From Onthophagus taurus (Eukaryota > Arthropoda > Insecta > Coleoptera > Scarabaeidae), in the NCBI RefSeq assembly GCF_036711975.1, contig NC_091968.1:24785001-24849000 (forward strand): a DNA stretch of 64,000 bases, written 5' to 3'. Shown in pieces: positions 11,140 to 24,596 of this stretch. The first letter of the stretch is position 1; each line of letters opens with the position of its first letter. Position numbers and translations under genes: made by a program. The notes below the pieces were generated by a model that searched no databases, was not told the origin of the DNA, and saw only the letters and a program-made list of their open reading frames with translations.

Positions 11140-14100
11140 TAAAGACATTTAGTTAAATTGACAACTGTCATTTAATTGAAATCCTTCAAAATTAAAACCA
11201 ACCTCAAAAAAATCAAATTTACTATAAACGCAAATGAATTTGTAAAATAAACTAGATGACTGATATTAAACTGTCATTTTATAACATGAAAATGACGAAA
11301 AATAAGTTTTATCATTTCGGGACATTTTTAAGTGTTTATAAATGAACGATAGCATCTTTCATCTAGTTTAATTTAGAAATTCATTTGCGTTTAGTAAATT
11401 TGATTTTTGAGGTTGGTATTAATTTTGAAGGATGTCAATTAAATGACAGTGTCAATTTAACGAAATGTCTATGTATAAAAAGTGTTTATGGTTCTTTATA
11501 TTAATTTAAATCATCCTTAGGGTAAGTTTTATCATTTATTTACATCTTTATTACTCAATATAAATGTTAACTACGAATTCGGAGCATTTTTCAGTGTTTA
11601 TAAATGAATAATAACATAACCTATAAACCATTCTTCTAGTTTCTTTTAAAAATTCATTTGCGTTTAGTAAATTTGACTTTTTTGAGGTTGGTATTAATTT
11701 TGAAGGATATCAATTAAATGACAGTTGTCAATTTAACGAAATGTGTCTGCATAAAAAGTGTTTATGGTTCTTTATATCAATTTAAATCATCCTTAGGGTA
11801 AGTTTTATCATTTATTTACATCCTTATTACTCAATATAAATGTTAACTACGAATTCGGAGCATTTTTAAGTGTTTATAAATGAATAATAACATAATCTAT
11901 AATCTATAAACCATTCTTCTAGTTTCTTTTATAAATTCATTTGCGTTTAGTAAATTTGACTTTTTTGAGGTTGGTATTAATTTTGAAGGATATCAATTAA
12001 ATGACAGTTGTCAATTTAACGAAATGTCTATGTATAAAAAGTGTTTATGGTTCTTTATATTAATTTAAATCATCCTTAGGGTAAGTTTTATCATTTATTT
12101 ACATCTTTATTACTCAATATAAATGTTAACTACGAATTCGAGGCATTTTTAAGTGGTTATTAATGAATGATAACATAACCTATTAACAATTCATGAAGGA
12201 TTTCAATTAAATGACAGTTAGTTTGTCAATTTATAACATGAAAATGACACGAGATTTACATTAATACCGGCGATAAGAAGAATAAATTGCGGTGGGGCGT
12301 TTTAAATGGTTTTATTTATATAATACAACATAAATCCCTCATCTAGTTTATTTTACAAATTACTAAATTTTGCGTATAAGGATTTTAATGTTTTTTGAGG
12401 TTGGTAGTAATTTTGATGAACGTCACTTAAATGTCAACTGTCACTTTGAATGATTTGTGATTCTTTTTATTCATTTAAATCGACCTTAAGGTATGTAACT
12501 TTTATGATATATTTATTTATTTTCATTAAATTTAGAATTAGTGAATGGTGCATAACAAGCAAGTAAAAGTTTTTATCATTAAAAAAAGAAATAGAAATCA
12601 TTTTTTATGTCTTCACACTTTAAAATAATGGGTGTATTGTTCTCGTGGTATTCCGAGTTATGTAATTCCTTCTGGTTTGTTGTGTTCCTACGCTTGTTGT
12701 TCTTGTAATAATGGATTTCGACACAATACTTTTCCTTTTAAATCAAAACTAACATTAATAACTTTGCAATGTTTTTTACTTACAAAATTATTCGCTTAAT
12801 TGAGCGTTTTACTTAAAATTAAGTCGATACATATCAATCAATAGGTTACACAACGACATTTTTATTTTAACCATTAAAATGCGGCGAATGGAATGTTAAT
12901 TGAGCTTCCTTTTGCTCAACATGTTATTTCAACGCAACCTCTTCGTTATTTTCCAATAAATTGAACGGCTTCGTGGTTAGGTATTTTCTAATTGCACTTT
13001 AACTCTTCATCTAATTTTATTGTTTTATTAACATTTAAAATTTACAGTTTTAAACCGTCCTGTATATAAAATAACGAGTGTTATCTCTCTAACAAAATGA
13101 TAATAACCAATTTATTCTCGCATTTAGGTTATCACAGGTTTAAAATGAAAGTGAATTTGAAAAGGAAACATAAATGGTATTTAAAAAGGTTTAACTGGAA
13201 TTAGTAAGGTATCACCGGATGTTGACGTAATAAAGCGGCTAAGAATAGGGGGAACTGGAGTGTTAAAAAAAATATTGAATTTAAGTAAATCAAAGGATTT
13301 CTCTTAAGAAATAAAGATTTTATCCTATTTTATGAGATAACACCTGGTATAATAAAAAAGAAAACGACATCAAAATAGTCTAACATCGTGTTAAAACGTA
13401 CACCAAACGAGAAACTTGTTATTTGTGGAAATAAAACGGTCGTAAACGCAACTTTTACGACTTTTAATGAGTAGTTTATTTATTAAAAAGATCAAAAACA
13501 TTTCTTCACATTTAATTTAAATCTATTTAGTTTTCGTTTGGATGTTAACTTTCATGGAAAAAATTTCCCAATAACATTTCACGCACACATTGAAAGAAGC
13601 TGCGAAGAATTAAATTAAAACGTCGAAAAGAAAGTGTATTTAAGAAATGAAATCTGTACCAAGAAAAACAATACGAGAACTTTTACTTAGACTTTCCGGT
13701 GAAAATACATCGAAACGATTCGTTTTTATAAGATAAAATGACAATAAATTTGACGTTTATTTAAGTTTTTTCAGGTTGGTATTAATTTTGAAAGATCTAT
13801 TAAATGACAGTTGTCAATTTAACGAAATGTGTTTTTACATAAAAAGTGTTTATGGTTCTTTATATTTATATATTTAACTACGAATTCGGGTCATTTTTAA
13901 GTGTTTATAAATTAACGATAACAACCTATAAACCATTCATCTAGTTTATTTTATAAATTTATTTGCGTTTAGTAAATTTGATTTTTTTGAGGTTGGTATT
14001 AATTTTGAAGGATATCAATTAAATGACAGTTGTCAATTTAACTAAATGTTTTTGTATAAAAATTGTTTATGGTTCTTTATATTTATTTAAATCATCCTTA

Positions 14101-16260
14101 GGGTAAGTTTTATCATTTATTTACATCTTTATTACTCAATATAAATGTTAACTACGAATTCGGAGCATTTTTAAGTGTTTATAAATGATTGATAACATAA
14201 CCTATAAATCATTCATCTGGTTTTTAAAAATTCATTTGCGTTTAGTACATTTGATTTTTTTGAGGTTGGTATTAACTTTGAAGGATATCAATTAAATGAC
14301 AGTTGTCAATTTAACTAAATGTTTTTGTATAAAAATTGTATATGGTTCTTTATATTTATTTAAATCATCCTTAGGGTAAGTTTTATCATTTATTTACATC
14401 TTTATTACTCGATATAAATGTTAACTACGAAGTTGGGGCATTTTTAAGTGTTTATAAATGAATACGTGAGAAGGTAATTAAATTTAATATTCTTAGTATT
14501 GTACTTTTGAAACTGGTTTTATTATTTATTGAATTAAGTCTTACTGTCAAACAACTGGTATAATGGATTTTAACTATAATTATCTTTATAAATGAATGAT
14601 AACATAACCTATAAACCATTTATCTACTTTCTTTTAAAAATTCATTTGCGTTTAGTAAATTTGATTTTTTTGAGGTTGGTATTAACTTTGAAGGATTTCA
14701 ATCAAATGACAGTTGTCAATTTAACGAAATGTGTTTACGTATAAAAAGTGTTTATGATTCTTTATTTTTATTTAAATCATCCTTAGGGTAAGTTTTATCA
14801 TTTGTTTACATCTTTATTACTCAATATAAATGTTAACTAAGAGTTCAGGGCATTTTTAAGTTTATAAATGAACGATAACATAAGCTATAAACCATTCATC
14901 TAGTTTCTTTTATAAATTAATTTGTGTTTAGTAAATTTGATTTTTTTGAGGTTGGTATTAATTTTGAAGGATATCAATTAAATGACAGTTGTCAATTTAA
15001 CTAAATGTTTTTGTATAAAAATTGTTTATGGTTCTTTATATTTATTTAAATCATCCTTAGGGTAAGTTTTATCATTTATTTACATCTTTATTACTCAATA
15101 TAAATGTTAACTAAGAATTCAGGGCATTTTTAAGTTTATAAATGAACGATAACATAACCTATAAACCATTCATCTAGTTTCTTTTATAAATTAATTTGTG
15201 TTTAGTAAATTTGATTTTTTTGAGGTTGGTATTAATTTTGAAGGATATCAATTAAATGACAGTTGTCAATTTAACTAAATGTTTTTGTATAAAAATTGTT
15301 TATGGTTCTTTATATTTATTTAAATCATCCTTAGGGTAAGTTTTATCATTTATTTACATCTTTATTACTCAATATAAATGTTAACTACGAAGTTGGGGCA
15401 TTTTTAAGTGTTTATAAATGAATAAGTACGTGAAAAGGTAATTAAATTTAATATTCTTAGTATTGTACTTTTGAACTGTCAAACAACTGGTATAATGGAT
15501 TTTAACTATAATTATCTTTATAAATGAATGATAACATAACCTATAAACCATTTATCTAGTTTCTTTTAAAAATTCATTTGCGTTTAGTAAATTTGATTTT
15601 TTTGAGGTTGGTATTAATTTTGAAGGATTTCAATTAAATGACAGTTGTCAATTTAACGAAATGTGTTTACGTATAAAAAGTGTTTATGGTTCTTTATTTT
15701 TATTTAAATCATCCTTAGGGTAAGTTTTATCATTTGTTTACATCTTTATTACTCAATATAAAGTTAACTAAGAATTCGGGGCATTTTTAAGTGTTTATAA
15801 ATGAACGATAACATAACCTATAAACCATTCATCTACTTAGTTTCTGTTATAAATTCATTTGCGTTTAGTAAATTTGATTTTTTTGAGGTTGGTATTAATT
15901 TTAAAGGATCAATTAAATGACAGTTGTCAATTTAACGAAATGTTTGTGTATAAAAAGTGTTTATGGTTCTTTATAGTTATTTAAATCATCCTTAGGGTAA
16001 GTTTTCTCATTTATTTACATCTTTATTACTCGATATAAATGTTAGCTACGAATTCGGGGCATTTTTAAGCGTTTATAAATGAATGTTAACATAACCTATA
16101 AACAATTCATGTAGCTTATTTTAGAAATTCATTTGCGTTTAGTAAATTTGATTTTTTGAGGTTGGTATTAATTTTGAAGCATATAAATTAAATGACAGTT
16201 GTCAATTTAACGAAATATGTTTATGTAAAAAGTGTTATGGTTCTTTATATTTATTTAAAT
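11140..16260. repeat. 275-bp tandem array (family R1)
   Basis: About a dozen copies of a roughly 275-bp unit with landmarks TTCATTTGCGTTTAGTAAAT, TTGAGGTTGGTATTAATTTT, AAATGACAGTTGTCAATTTA and CATCCTTAGGGTAAGTTTTA. The first landmark occurs near 11380, 11653, 11935, 13957, 14228, 14640, 14917, 15186, 15570, 15853 and 16126. A partial inverted copy lies at 11140-11260 and degenerate copies near 12350 and 16500. Unrelated sequence interrupts it at about 12480-13740. Two units (14430-14640 and 15390-15570) carry the same extra 100-140 bp, showing a higher-order repeat. No coding potential. Confidence 0.9.
12480..13740. other. Non-array interruption of the R1 block
   Basis: AT-rich sequence without ORF. 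Its right end (about 13630-13740, with AAATGAAATCTGTACCAAG and TTTCCGGTGAAAAT) recurs at 16628-16720 and in weaker form at 16330-16440, so it was duplicated together with the array. Confidence 0.6.
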
Positions 16261-16439
16261 CATCCTTAAGGTAAATTTACATTCATTAATTTAATTAAAA
16301 AGTAAGACAACATGTAAGTAAAAAAGAATATTTTATAAATGAAATCTCCAAGAAAAACAAAACAAACTTTTTCTTAGAGATTGCTGTAAAAATTCATCAA
16401 AACGATCCGTTTTAACAAGATAAAACGAGAATAAGAAAA

Positions 16440-18180
16440 AATTAATTCCTCTATATAAATATTACCGATAAGTTTTTAAGAACATAACCTATAAATCAGA
16501 TTTGCTATTAGTGAATTCAAGTTTTTTAGGGTTGGTATTAATTTTGAAGAATTTCACTTAAATGTCAACTGTCAATTTGATCCAAAATGTGTTTTTTTAA
16601 ATTTAATTAAATCTACAAAAAGAAAGTGTATTTAAGAAATGAAATCTGTACCAAGAAAAACAATGCGTGAACTTTTACTTAGATACTTTCCGGTGAAAAT
16701 CGATCGAAATGACCCGTTTAATTGAATAATTCATGTTTCTTCGTCGTATCATTGCGAATCGAATTTCAATTGAAGATTTTCTTCTTTTTTCTTTTTCAAT
16801 CGAAAGCTTAAAACCGCTTTATAAACCGTTTTTCCTAATCGTGAGGTGATTTCGAATTAAAAAACAACAGTTTTAGTCCGATTTCGAGATAAGATTTTTT
16901 CTGATTCGATAAGAATGCGAAAACGAAAAAGGAAAAATGTTACTTTTGATTCTTTTGGGTTGAATTCCTGACCATTCCCAGAAGTTATGCAGGTCACGGT
17001 GAGTTCGTACAAGAAGGAATGTACCCAAGAGATGACCTACTGGGTAAGGCAACACGTCCGACCATAACAGAAACAACTCCGTGAAAAAATGACATGTTAA
17101 AAAAGAAATAAGGACTCGTGACGAATTGTAGTCTTCGTTCGTCGCGAATAATTAATGAGAATGAAAAAAAAATCCTTAATATTCCTTAAAAGAAGTGTTA
17201 TTTTTTGCATTCCTTCGATTATATGACGTAATCTAACCTTTAAATCGAGTTTGTAAACGTATCTCCATTTTAAAGTTTTAGTACGCAAGAAATAAGGAAA
17301 AAGATTATTTATTTTAAGTATCTATAGTTTTATTTTATAAAATAAAATTACGTCATGTATAATTTAAAGTTTAATCCTACAGTATTGGTAGAGAAGCCAT
17401 AAAATCGTCGGCTTCGTTTCAAATTGCAACGAACCGTTTGGATCGTTCAAATTCAATTAAAGGCGCCGCTACTTGTTTACTTTTTAAACATTCACGAGGT
17501 TATCTTATAGAGTTGTTTATTATTGCTACACTTTGTCCGCGACAAATGGAGCTTTAAATTTTCAAATTCAACAACAACTCATTTAGGTCATAATAAGATA
17601 AAGTTGTTTTCACTTTTACCTTTCTACGAGTTGAGAATACCTCATTCTATTCGATGAAACGGCCCGAGGTGGTTAAAGGTTACATTCTTAGGACAGGCGT
17701 TGTCCGGGAGAGGTATTTAATTTCCACATACACATAACAGAAAACGCAACAGCAGCAGCAGCAGCACACGCGTTCACGGGCAACAAACTCGATACAATAA
17801 ACAACACGTTACAATACAACAACTCGTTTTGTTGGGTTTCTTTCACGTGCTCGCCATCAGGTCAATTATAATTAAATAAATTCCACAAGGAAAGAACCAT
17901 GAACGGGGACCGAACCGAAGAGAAAACTTGGCAACAATCGGTGCATTTTTAAATAAGATTTCTCTACATTACAATAATTAACCCCACTATTTATTTAGTT
18001 TTAATTTTCGGTGGAGATTTTATTGTGGAAATAATAATTGCGCGAAATGCACCGAGAAAGTACTATTTATATAACGACACGGTTATTATTACTACTACTT
18101 TAAGCCGGATGTATCCGTTTCAATACATTCCAATCATTCTAACTTTACAGAAAATTAGAAAATTGTTAGATTTATTATCT
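16440..18180. other. Karst intron: mostly non-repetitive
   Basis: A degenerate R1 remnant sits near 16490-16570 and a copied segment at 16620-16720. From 16740 on, the sequence is less AT-rich than the arrays and looks single-copy. Near 16970-17085 both strands are open for a short stretch of mixed amino acids, with no family recognised. A (CAG)6 run lies at 17749-17766. Nothing here supports a gene. Confidence 0.4.
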
Positions 18181-18370
18181 AATTTCATAAAAAAGAGTTT
18201 CTATCAATTATACAGATTCTTCTCCATCTTTTAAAGTTTTTCCTTTCCCCAGCAAAAGCCTTGAGCTGCTTGAGTCTTCTCTTGGCTGCCGCAAATTGCG
18301 TCACTGTCTCTTCCCATAATGTTCTCGGCCTCCCTTTGGGTTGCCGCTCCCAAGGCATACAGACCAATTA
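18180..18370 (-). mobile_element. LINE ORF2 C-terminus, minus strand (part 1)
   Basis: The minus strand encodes a typical LINE C-terminal segment: C-M-P-W-E-R-Q, then KGRPRTLWEETV and a basic tail to KNFKRW. It matches the usual end of ORF2 (G-R-P-x-T-x-W-x-x). Likely the continuation of the minus-strand fragment at 19610-20100, separated from it by a plus-strand LINE. Confidence 0.65.
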
Positions 18371-18389
18371 GTAGCCTAACTTCATTTCT

Positions 18390-19600
18390 CTTCAAAGCGA
18401 TGAAAAAAGTTACAACAATTACTGCTCTCCATGTTTTGATACACATATTAGAAGAGACAATTGCAACCAAAGAGATAGCCTTATGTGGTTTAATAGACAT
18501 AGAGGGTGCTTTTGATAACACCTCCTACGAATCCATAGAGAAAGCTCTGAACATAAAAGACATACATCCAACGACAACCAAATTGTGTATAGTCATGTTG
18601 AAAAGTTGGCAGATCACAGCCAGTTTGGGAGGGGAGTTGTTTACTATTAAGGCACTTAGAGGATGTCCCCCAAGAAGGAGTGCTTTCACCTCTCCTGTGG
18701 TGCCTGGTAGTTGATGACTTGATGAACACCTTAACAAAAAATGGATTCACGATTCAGTCATCACGATTCACTCATAACCCAACTAATGCAGAAAGCCCTA
18801 GCACTTAATACTAGACAGTAAATTAAACTGGAACTCTCACATAGTCAAGGTGAGGAAAAAAGCCATTATAGCTAACCAGATCTGCCGCAGGCTTCTTGGA
18901 AGGAACTGAGGTCTAGGTACCAATAATCAAACCCATGGTGGAGTAAATAGCCGCATTAAATTGCCTATCAGCTCGGACATAACCATTTTTCAAGTTCTTG
19001 TTATAAACTTCTGCATCGTTTTGAACCTAGAAAAGGGACAAAAAGGTGCATCGATAAACATTTTCACGTACGGTCGAGCAAGAAGAAAGAAGTAAGAACT
19101 CGCTTGGGGCAATGATGTTACTCTATGATGGGTTCTCCAGATCACAAAAACATGGGGAGCAATGAAAAGGCCCCTTATTGGACCCCAACCTGGCTGTGAA
19201 CTACAAAAAGCCAGTTAAAACAGGTAATCAATAGTTGGGAGGTCTCAAAGGTAGCCTTACGCTGGAAAGAACTTCCAGGTCACAGACAAACGAAGAGTAT
19301 GATAACTACGTCGCAAAACAAAACCAAAGACGTTTTATACCTCAGCAAAGGTGATTTAAGGCTCCCTGTTCGACCATGAGTCTCTAAAATACCACCTCTT
19401 CCATATTGAACAAGCTGAGGATCAAACTTGTCGACTTTGCAATAATAAGTCAGGGACTGCTCAGCATATACTGTGTGAATGCGTCGCAAGAGGCCGCCTA
19501 AGAGAAAATTTTCGGGAAAGTTCGCCTGACACCTACCGACATAAATGAACAAGACCTTGGAGCAATAATAATAAGCACTAATAATAATAGGTCGTCGCTT
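18390..19600 (+). mobile_element. LINE reverse transcriptase to zinc knuckle, plus strand, degenerate
   Basis: The plus strand gives reverse transcriptase palm sequence: ALCGLIDIEGAFDN (motif A with the metal-binding D), then RGCP followed by a frameshift into G-V-L-S-P-L-L-W and VVDDLMNTL. Further on come a YLSKGDLRL-like segment (near 19340) and a zinc knuckle CRLCNNKSGTAQHILCEC (near 19435-19490). Several frameshifts and stops make it inactive. The order A motif, GVLSP, knuckle is that of a non-LTR ORF2; clade not assigned. Confidence 0.75.
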
Positions 19601-19609
19601 TGCGCTCTG

Positions 19610-20100
19610 GCTTCCATGTACATCCTTCACCCGTCCCATTCGTCTTACATGGCCAAACCAGGACAGCTGTCTTAGCTACGGCTCTGAGTAGCTGTGTGTT
19701 TTTCCTGGAACCCTCCGAAGACATTTCATTTGGACCGCATTAACCCTACTGATGTTCCGTCTATGCGGTCCAGCTTTCACTGCCATAGGAACCTTCCTGC
19801 TTACGTCATTCTTTCCCAACGCACACCGATGTAGGGCATTGTTAGTCTTGTTCACTCTATTGCTGACCTCATTAGTAAGCTTATCATATCATTATTATAT
19901 TGATAGCTGCAAACCTGGATGAGAAGTGTTCCTCTCTCTTCGTCACTACCATAACTTGACTCTTCGCCTTGTTCATTCAACATCATACACTTTTTCGTTT
20001 AGAGTTTCTGACCACTGGAGTACACCCTGCACCCTGACTACATCAGCTGCGTATATTAAAACTTGGCACACGGTTTGAGGTTGAGCATGCCGATGTTTCT
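19610..20100 (-). mobile_element. LINE ORF2 C-terminal region, minus strand (part 2)
   Basis: The minus strand reads K-C-L-R-R-V-P-G-K-T, then LSWFGHVRRMGRV, a hallmark of LINE ORF2 downstream of the RT domain. Stops interrupt the frame. Together with 18180-18370 it may be one element split by the insertion of the plus-strand LINE. Confidence 0.65.
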
Positions 20101-20109
20101 GTTCTTCTC

Positions 20110-20480
20110 TTGCATGTTTTCATCAATTCGAAGCTACCATTAACGAAGTAACCAAACTGTAAATATTCCTGCTGTACCAAGACCTGTATCAGTTCAAATA
20201 CCAGTTGTAGAACTCATCGTGGTTCCAAGACCTGCACCAGTTCGGTTCATGTTTCGATTTCTCAACCCTATTAAGTGGTTGTCTCTGTTAAAATTCCAAA
20301 CATTGTTATAATACCAGTTCCTCAACCAGCATATGTTGGAGGAGGAGGTACAAATAGCAATAGGGATAAACTAACGCCTTTTTCCATGATGATCATACTA
20401 GAGGTCTTCCCGCTAAGCCTCAACTCGCTGCAACATGGATCTGATCAGTTGTGGGGATCTGAAGACGCATGGCTAAACCC
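20110..20480 (+). pseudogene. Val/Pro-rich coding remnant, family uncertain
   Basis: The plus strand shows short V-P-x-P runs: P-A-V-P-R-P-V-S-V, V-V-P-R-P-A-P-V and I-P-V-P-Q-P-A-Y-V-G-G-G-G, split between frames. Such composition is seen in cuticle-like or other low-complexity extracellular proteins, but I cannot name a family. No start or splice sites are evident. Confidence 0.25.
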
Positions 20481-21040
20481 GATATAGTCTTCCACACGGC
20501 GATTTTTATCACTCTGTCACTTTCCTACTGTAGTTGTAAAACTAACAAAGACGGGGTTGTAACAGGTAGTTCCCCATTGTAAAATGCTGGGATTCCTCAC
20601 TCAGGGCGGCATTAAGGACCACACTTTACTGGCAAATTGTAGGAAAATAATAGGGTCATATATAAATACTCATTATTCTCTTATTTGTTGTGTTTCTAAT
20701 ATTAAGTACATATTTTTTCTAAGAAATGTTTTCAGGAGGCATGCATTGTGTACTTACAAAAGAAGGCGGAGAATAATTAGATTCTTTAAAATTTTGTTAT
20801 TCTATTATTTAGACATTCCTAAAAGTAATATTTTTTTCTAAGACTTTTATACTAGTTTTTATAATTAAATTTTAGTTGTTATAACTAAACTTTGGTTTTT
20901 TATTAAATTTTAGTTTAAAAAAATTTAAGTTCTACCCTGTCCTTGTATGACTGTCATAAGTCTTTTCAGGTACTCGAGCGGGCAAAAATCACCCCGGCTT
21001 TTATTTATGACTGTCATAAAAACCGATCGGGATGTGGTAG
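20480..21040. other. Karst intron: nothing recognised
   Basis: AT-rich with an open frame of 85 codons (20584-20841) of low-complexity K/R/F-rich composition, judged spurious. 20870-20930 is a run of short TTTAGTT variants. Confidence 0.4.
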
Positions 21041-21044
21041 AGTA

Positions 21045-21260
21045 TACTTTCTAGTTCTAGGTCTAGTGTTAGTTCTAGTTTTACACTAACACTATCACTA
21101 GAACTAACACAAGACCTAGAACTAGAATCATTCGGGTTTAGCCGTCTTGAGAGACGTGCGGCTAAATCCGAATGTTTCTAGTTCTCGGTCTAGTGTTAGT
21201 TCTAGTGGCAGTGGTAGGTAGCGCTAATTAGCACAAGAGAACTAAAACTTAACGAGAACT
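21045..21260. repeat. R3 palindromic element directly beside an R2 array
   Basis: Two facing arms of the R3 family (CTAGTTCTAGTTTTACACTA then CTAGAACTAGAATCATTCGG, hairpin GTCTTGAGAGACGTGCGGCT, then the mirrored arm). It ends only about 30 bp before the R2 repeat that starts near 21290. At 55.4 kb an R3 copy again flanks an R2 copy. Confidence 0.8.
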
Positions 21261-21289
21261 AGAAATATTCGCGTTTAGTCGTGAAAAAA

Positions 21290-23560
21290 ACTTTAATTTC
21301 ATTATTATATTTGTAATCTTCATAAAATAACCTTTAAAGTGAGTCCAAACTTGCCGCATTTATCTTAATAAAACAAAAAGTTCGAACTTTCAACTTTTAA
21401 TTTTGACATATTTGTCAACTTCATAAAAAATCCTTTAAAATGAGTCCAAAGTTGACATATTTAACTTTAATATTAATGGAAAAACAATCACTTCCGGTTT
21501 GAAACGTCAACGTCAATTTTGACATATTTGTCATCTTCATTAAAAAACCTTTAAAATGAGTCCAAACATGACGCACTTACCTCAAAAAACAAAAAAGTTA
21601 GAGTAATAAACCCGAAGTTAGCAACATTGAAGATAGTAATTTAATTTTGAAATATTAATACCAACCTTAATTTTTTATTTTTTTTATTATATTTTTGTTT
21701 TTGTGACAAATATTAAGACATGAGGATTTTTCACGGCGATTACGAATATGTCAAAATTGACGTTGACATTCTTAACCGGAAGTTGACCATAACTTCATTA
21801 ATATTGAAAATGAATATGTCGTGTTTGTACTCATTTTAAAGGATTTTTAATGAAGATTACGAATATATCAAAATTGAGGTTGACGTTTTAAACCTGAAGT
21901 TAGTTATCATATAATAGTCAAATTCACAACTTCATGGTGTTATTTCATGATGACTTCTGTATTAAAAAAAACCTTTAAAATGAGTCCAAACAAGACGCAC
22001 TTAACTCAAAAAGCAAAAAAGTTTGAATAAAAAACATAAGCCCGAAGTTAGCAACATTGTAGTAATTTAATTTTTAAATATTAATACCAACCTTAATTTT
22101 TTTTATTATATTTTTGTTTTTGTAACAAATATTAAGACATTTTATAAAAATTAAGAATATGTCAAAGTGACATTGACATTTCAAACCGGAAGTTGATTAT
22201 ATCTCGAGTAATATTGGAATTAAACGTATCATGTTTGGACTCATTTTAAAGGATTTTTCACGACGATTACGAATATGTCAAAATTGACGTTGACATTTTT
22301 AACCGGAAGTTGACCATAACTTCATGAATATTGAAGATAAATATGTCGTGTTTGTACTCATTTTAAAGGATTTTTAATGAAGATTACGAATATGTCAAAA
22401 TTGAGGTTGACGTTTTAAACCTGAAGTTAGTTATCATATAGTAGACAAATGGAAAACTTCATGGTGTTCTTTCATGATGTATTTTTATTAAAAAAACCTT
22501 TAAAATGAGTCCAACAAGACGCACTTAACTCAAAAAGCAAAAAAGTTAGAATAAAAAACATAAGCCCGAAGTTAGCAACATTGAAGATAGTAATTTAATT
22601 TTTAAATATTAATACCAACCTTAATTTTTTTTATTATATTTTTGTTTTTGTAACAAATATTAAGACATTTTATAAAAATTAAGAATATGTCAAAGTGACA
22701 TTGACATTTCAAACCGGAAGTTGATTATATCTCGAATAATATTGGAATTAAACGTATCATGTTTGGACTCATTTTAAAGGATTTTTCACGACGATTACGA
22801 ATATGTCAAAATTGACGTTGACATTCTTAACCGGAAGTTGACCATAACTTCATTAATATTGGAGATAAATATGTCGTGTTTGTACTCATTTTAAAGGATT
22901 TTTAATGAAGATTACGAATATATCAAAATTGAGGTTGACGTTTTAAACCTGAAGTTAGTTATCATATAATAGTCAAATTCACAACTTCATGGTGTTATTT
23001 CATGATGTATTCTGTATTAAAAAAAAACCTTTAAAATGAGTCCAAACAAGACGCACTTAATTCAAAAAACAAAAAAGTTAGAATAAAAAACATAAACCCG
23101 AAGTTAGCAACATTGAAGATAATAATTTAATTTTTAAATATTAATACCAACCTTAATTTTTTTATTATATTTTTGTTTTTGTGACAAATATTAAGACATT
23201 TTATAAAAATTAAGAATATGTCAAAATGACATTGACATTTCAAACCGGAAGTTGCTTATATCTCGAGTAATATTGAAATTAAACGTCTCATATTTGGGCT
23301 CATTTTAAAGGATTTTTCACGACGATTACGAATATGTCAAAATTGACGTTGACATTCTTAACCGGAAGTTGACCATTACTTCATTAATATTGGAGATAAA
23401 TATGTCGTGTTTGTACTCATTTTAAAGGATTTTTAATGAAGATTACAAATATGTCAAAATTGAGGTTGACGTTTTAAACCTAAAGTTAGTTATCATATAA
23501 TAGACAAATTCACAACTTCATGGTGTTATTTCATGATGTATTCTTTATTAAAAAACCTTT
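21290..23560 (+). repeat. Dispersed tandem-unit element (family R2), copy 1
   Basis: About four copies of a roughly 530-bp unit. The unit itself alternates sense and antisense versions of TTTAAAATGAGTCCAAAC / GTTTGGACTCATTTTAAAGG, so it is internally palindromic. Other landmarks are TCAACTTCCGGTTAAGAATG (either strand) and AATACCAACCTTAATTTTTT (near 21662, 22092, 22619, 23152). The same family recurs at 38705-40400 (same orientation) and at 48740-50040 and 54235-55410 (opposite orientation). No ORF. Confidence 0.9.
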
Positions 23561-24596
23561 AATCTTATATTTCTTCTATAAGTCTTATACTTTTAGAGAG
23601 ATGAAAACGAAAATCCCGTTTTTCTCAACATTATTCACTTATCGCTTAGTCAAATTGATAATTGAAATGAACTTTTTAAAAGTATTTGTAGGAGTTAGTC
23701 AAAAAAGAGTTCAGATACCTTATTAGTGAAGATGTCAAGGTCTACAAGACATATGGCGTGTTCGGCAAAGAATCTCACAAGCAACCTCTTTGGGGGGATC
23801 GGAAAAGGAAACGAAGATAATTCCGTTTTTACTTCAACTTCTTTTCTGGGCGTCATGTCGTTGTCACGGCATCCACGCACTCGTCCAATAACAACATTGT
23901 TTTCTCACGCGTTGGATGAGATTTTATCATCGCACCTTTTGCCGCCCGATTTGTCAAAGGGTTAACGAACGATCAGTTATGTGGAAAAATTAACGATGTG
24001 GAAAATCAATAGAAACCATCTCTTATTATATTATCTCACTTTTTCTTTTTTCATACATATATGTACACATAATCATTTTGAAATAATGAAATCATTGAAA
24101 AATTCTTCTCGGATGACGTCTTTTGTAGGTTAGAAATACGAATGACGACGATTTTCCTTTCAATCGTCGGATGACCTTAAAACTCGCGAAAGAGATGCCG
24201 ATCTGACATTAATCATAAACAATTCGAGTCGGCAAACGGCAGGAAACGCTGCTGTTGCTCTTGGAACTTCTCGGTTATACAATAAACCAGTTTTCAAGAC
24301 GGGAATGTCGGCGAACTGGACTCTCAATATGTGTGTTACCAGTTTATAACTTTAGATAGATATCAAAATCGAAAGAATTTTTAATTGTCTTTTGGCCGCA
24401 TCATCTTTAATTCGATGACACAAATGTTAAAAACAGAAAATGGGAGAGTTACTTAATAACCGTGTGGTAAACAAGGTGATAATGTAACAACTATAAAGTT
24501 GCGTTTTCCGCATTCCAAAACACAAATTTAAATAAAGCGAGATGAAAGATTCTTCATCTTGCGAAATCTTGAAAAGAATTTTAACATCTTTCGCAA
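23560..24596. other. Single-copy-looking intron sequence upstream of the tRNA
   Basis: Less AT-rich than its surroundings, CpG-containing. A 79-codon plus frame (23726-23965) has no recognised family and no splice support. No gene called. Confidence 0.4.

Noticed and set aside
16870..17085. Short open frames on both strands with mixed composition
   Set aside because: Neither strand gives a recognisable protein or convincing exon limits.
23726..23965. Plus-strand 79-codon frame in balanced-composition sequence
   Set aside because: No family recognised, no splice or poly(A) signals around it; left as non-coding.
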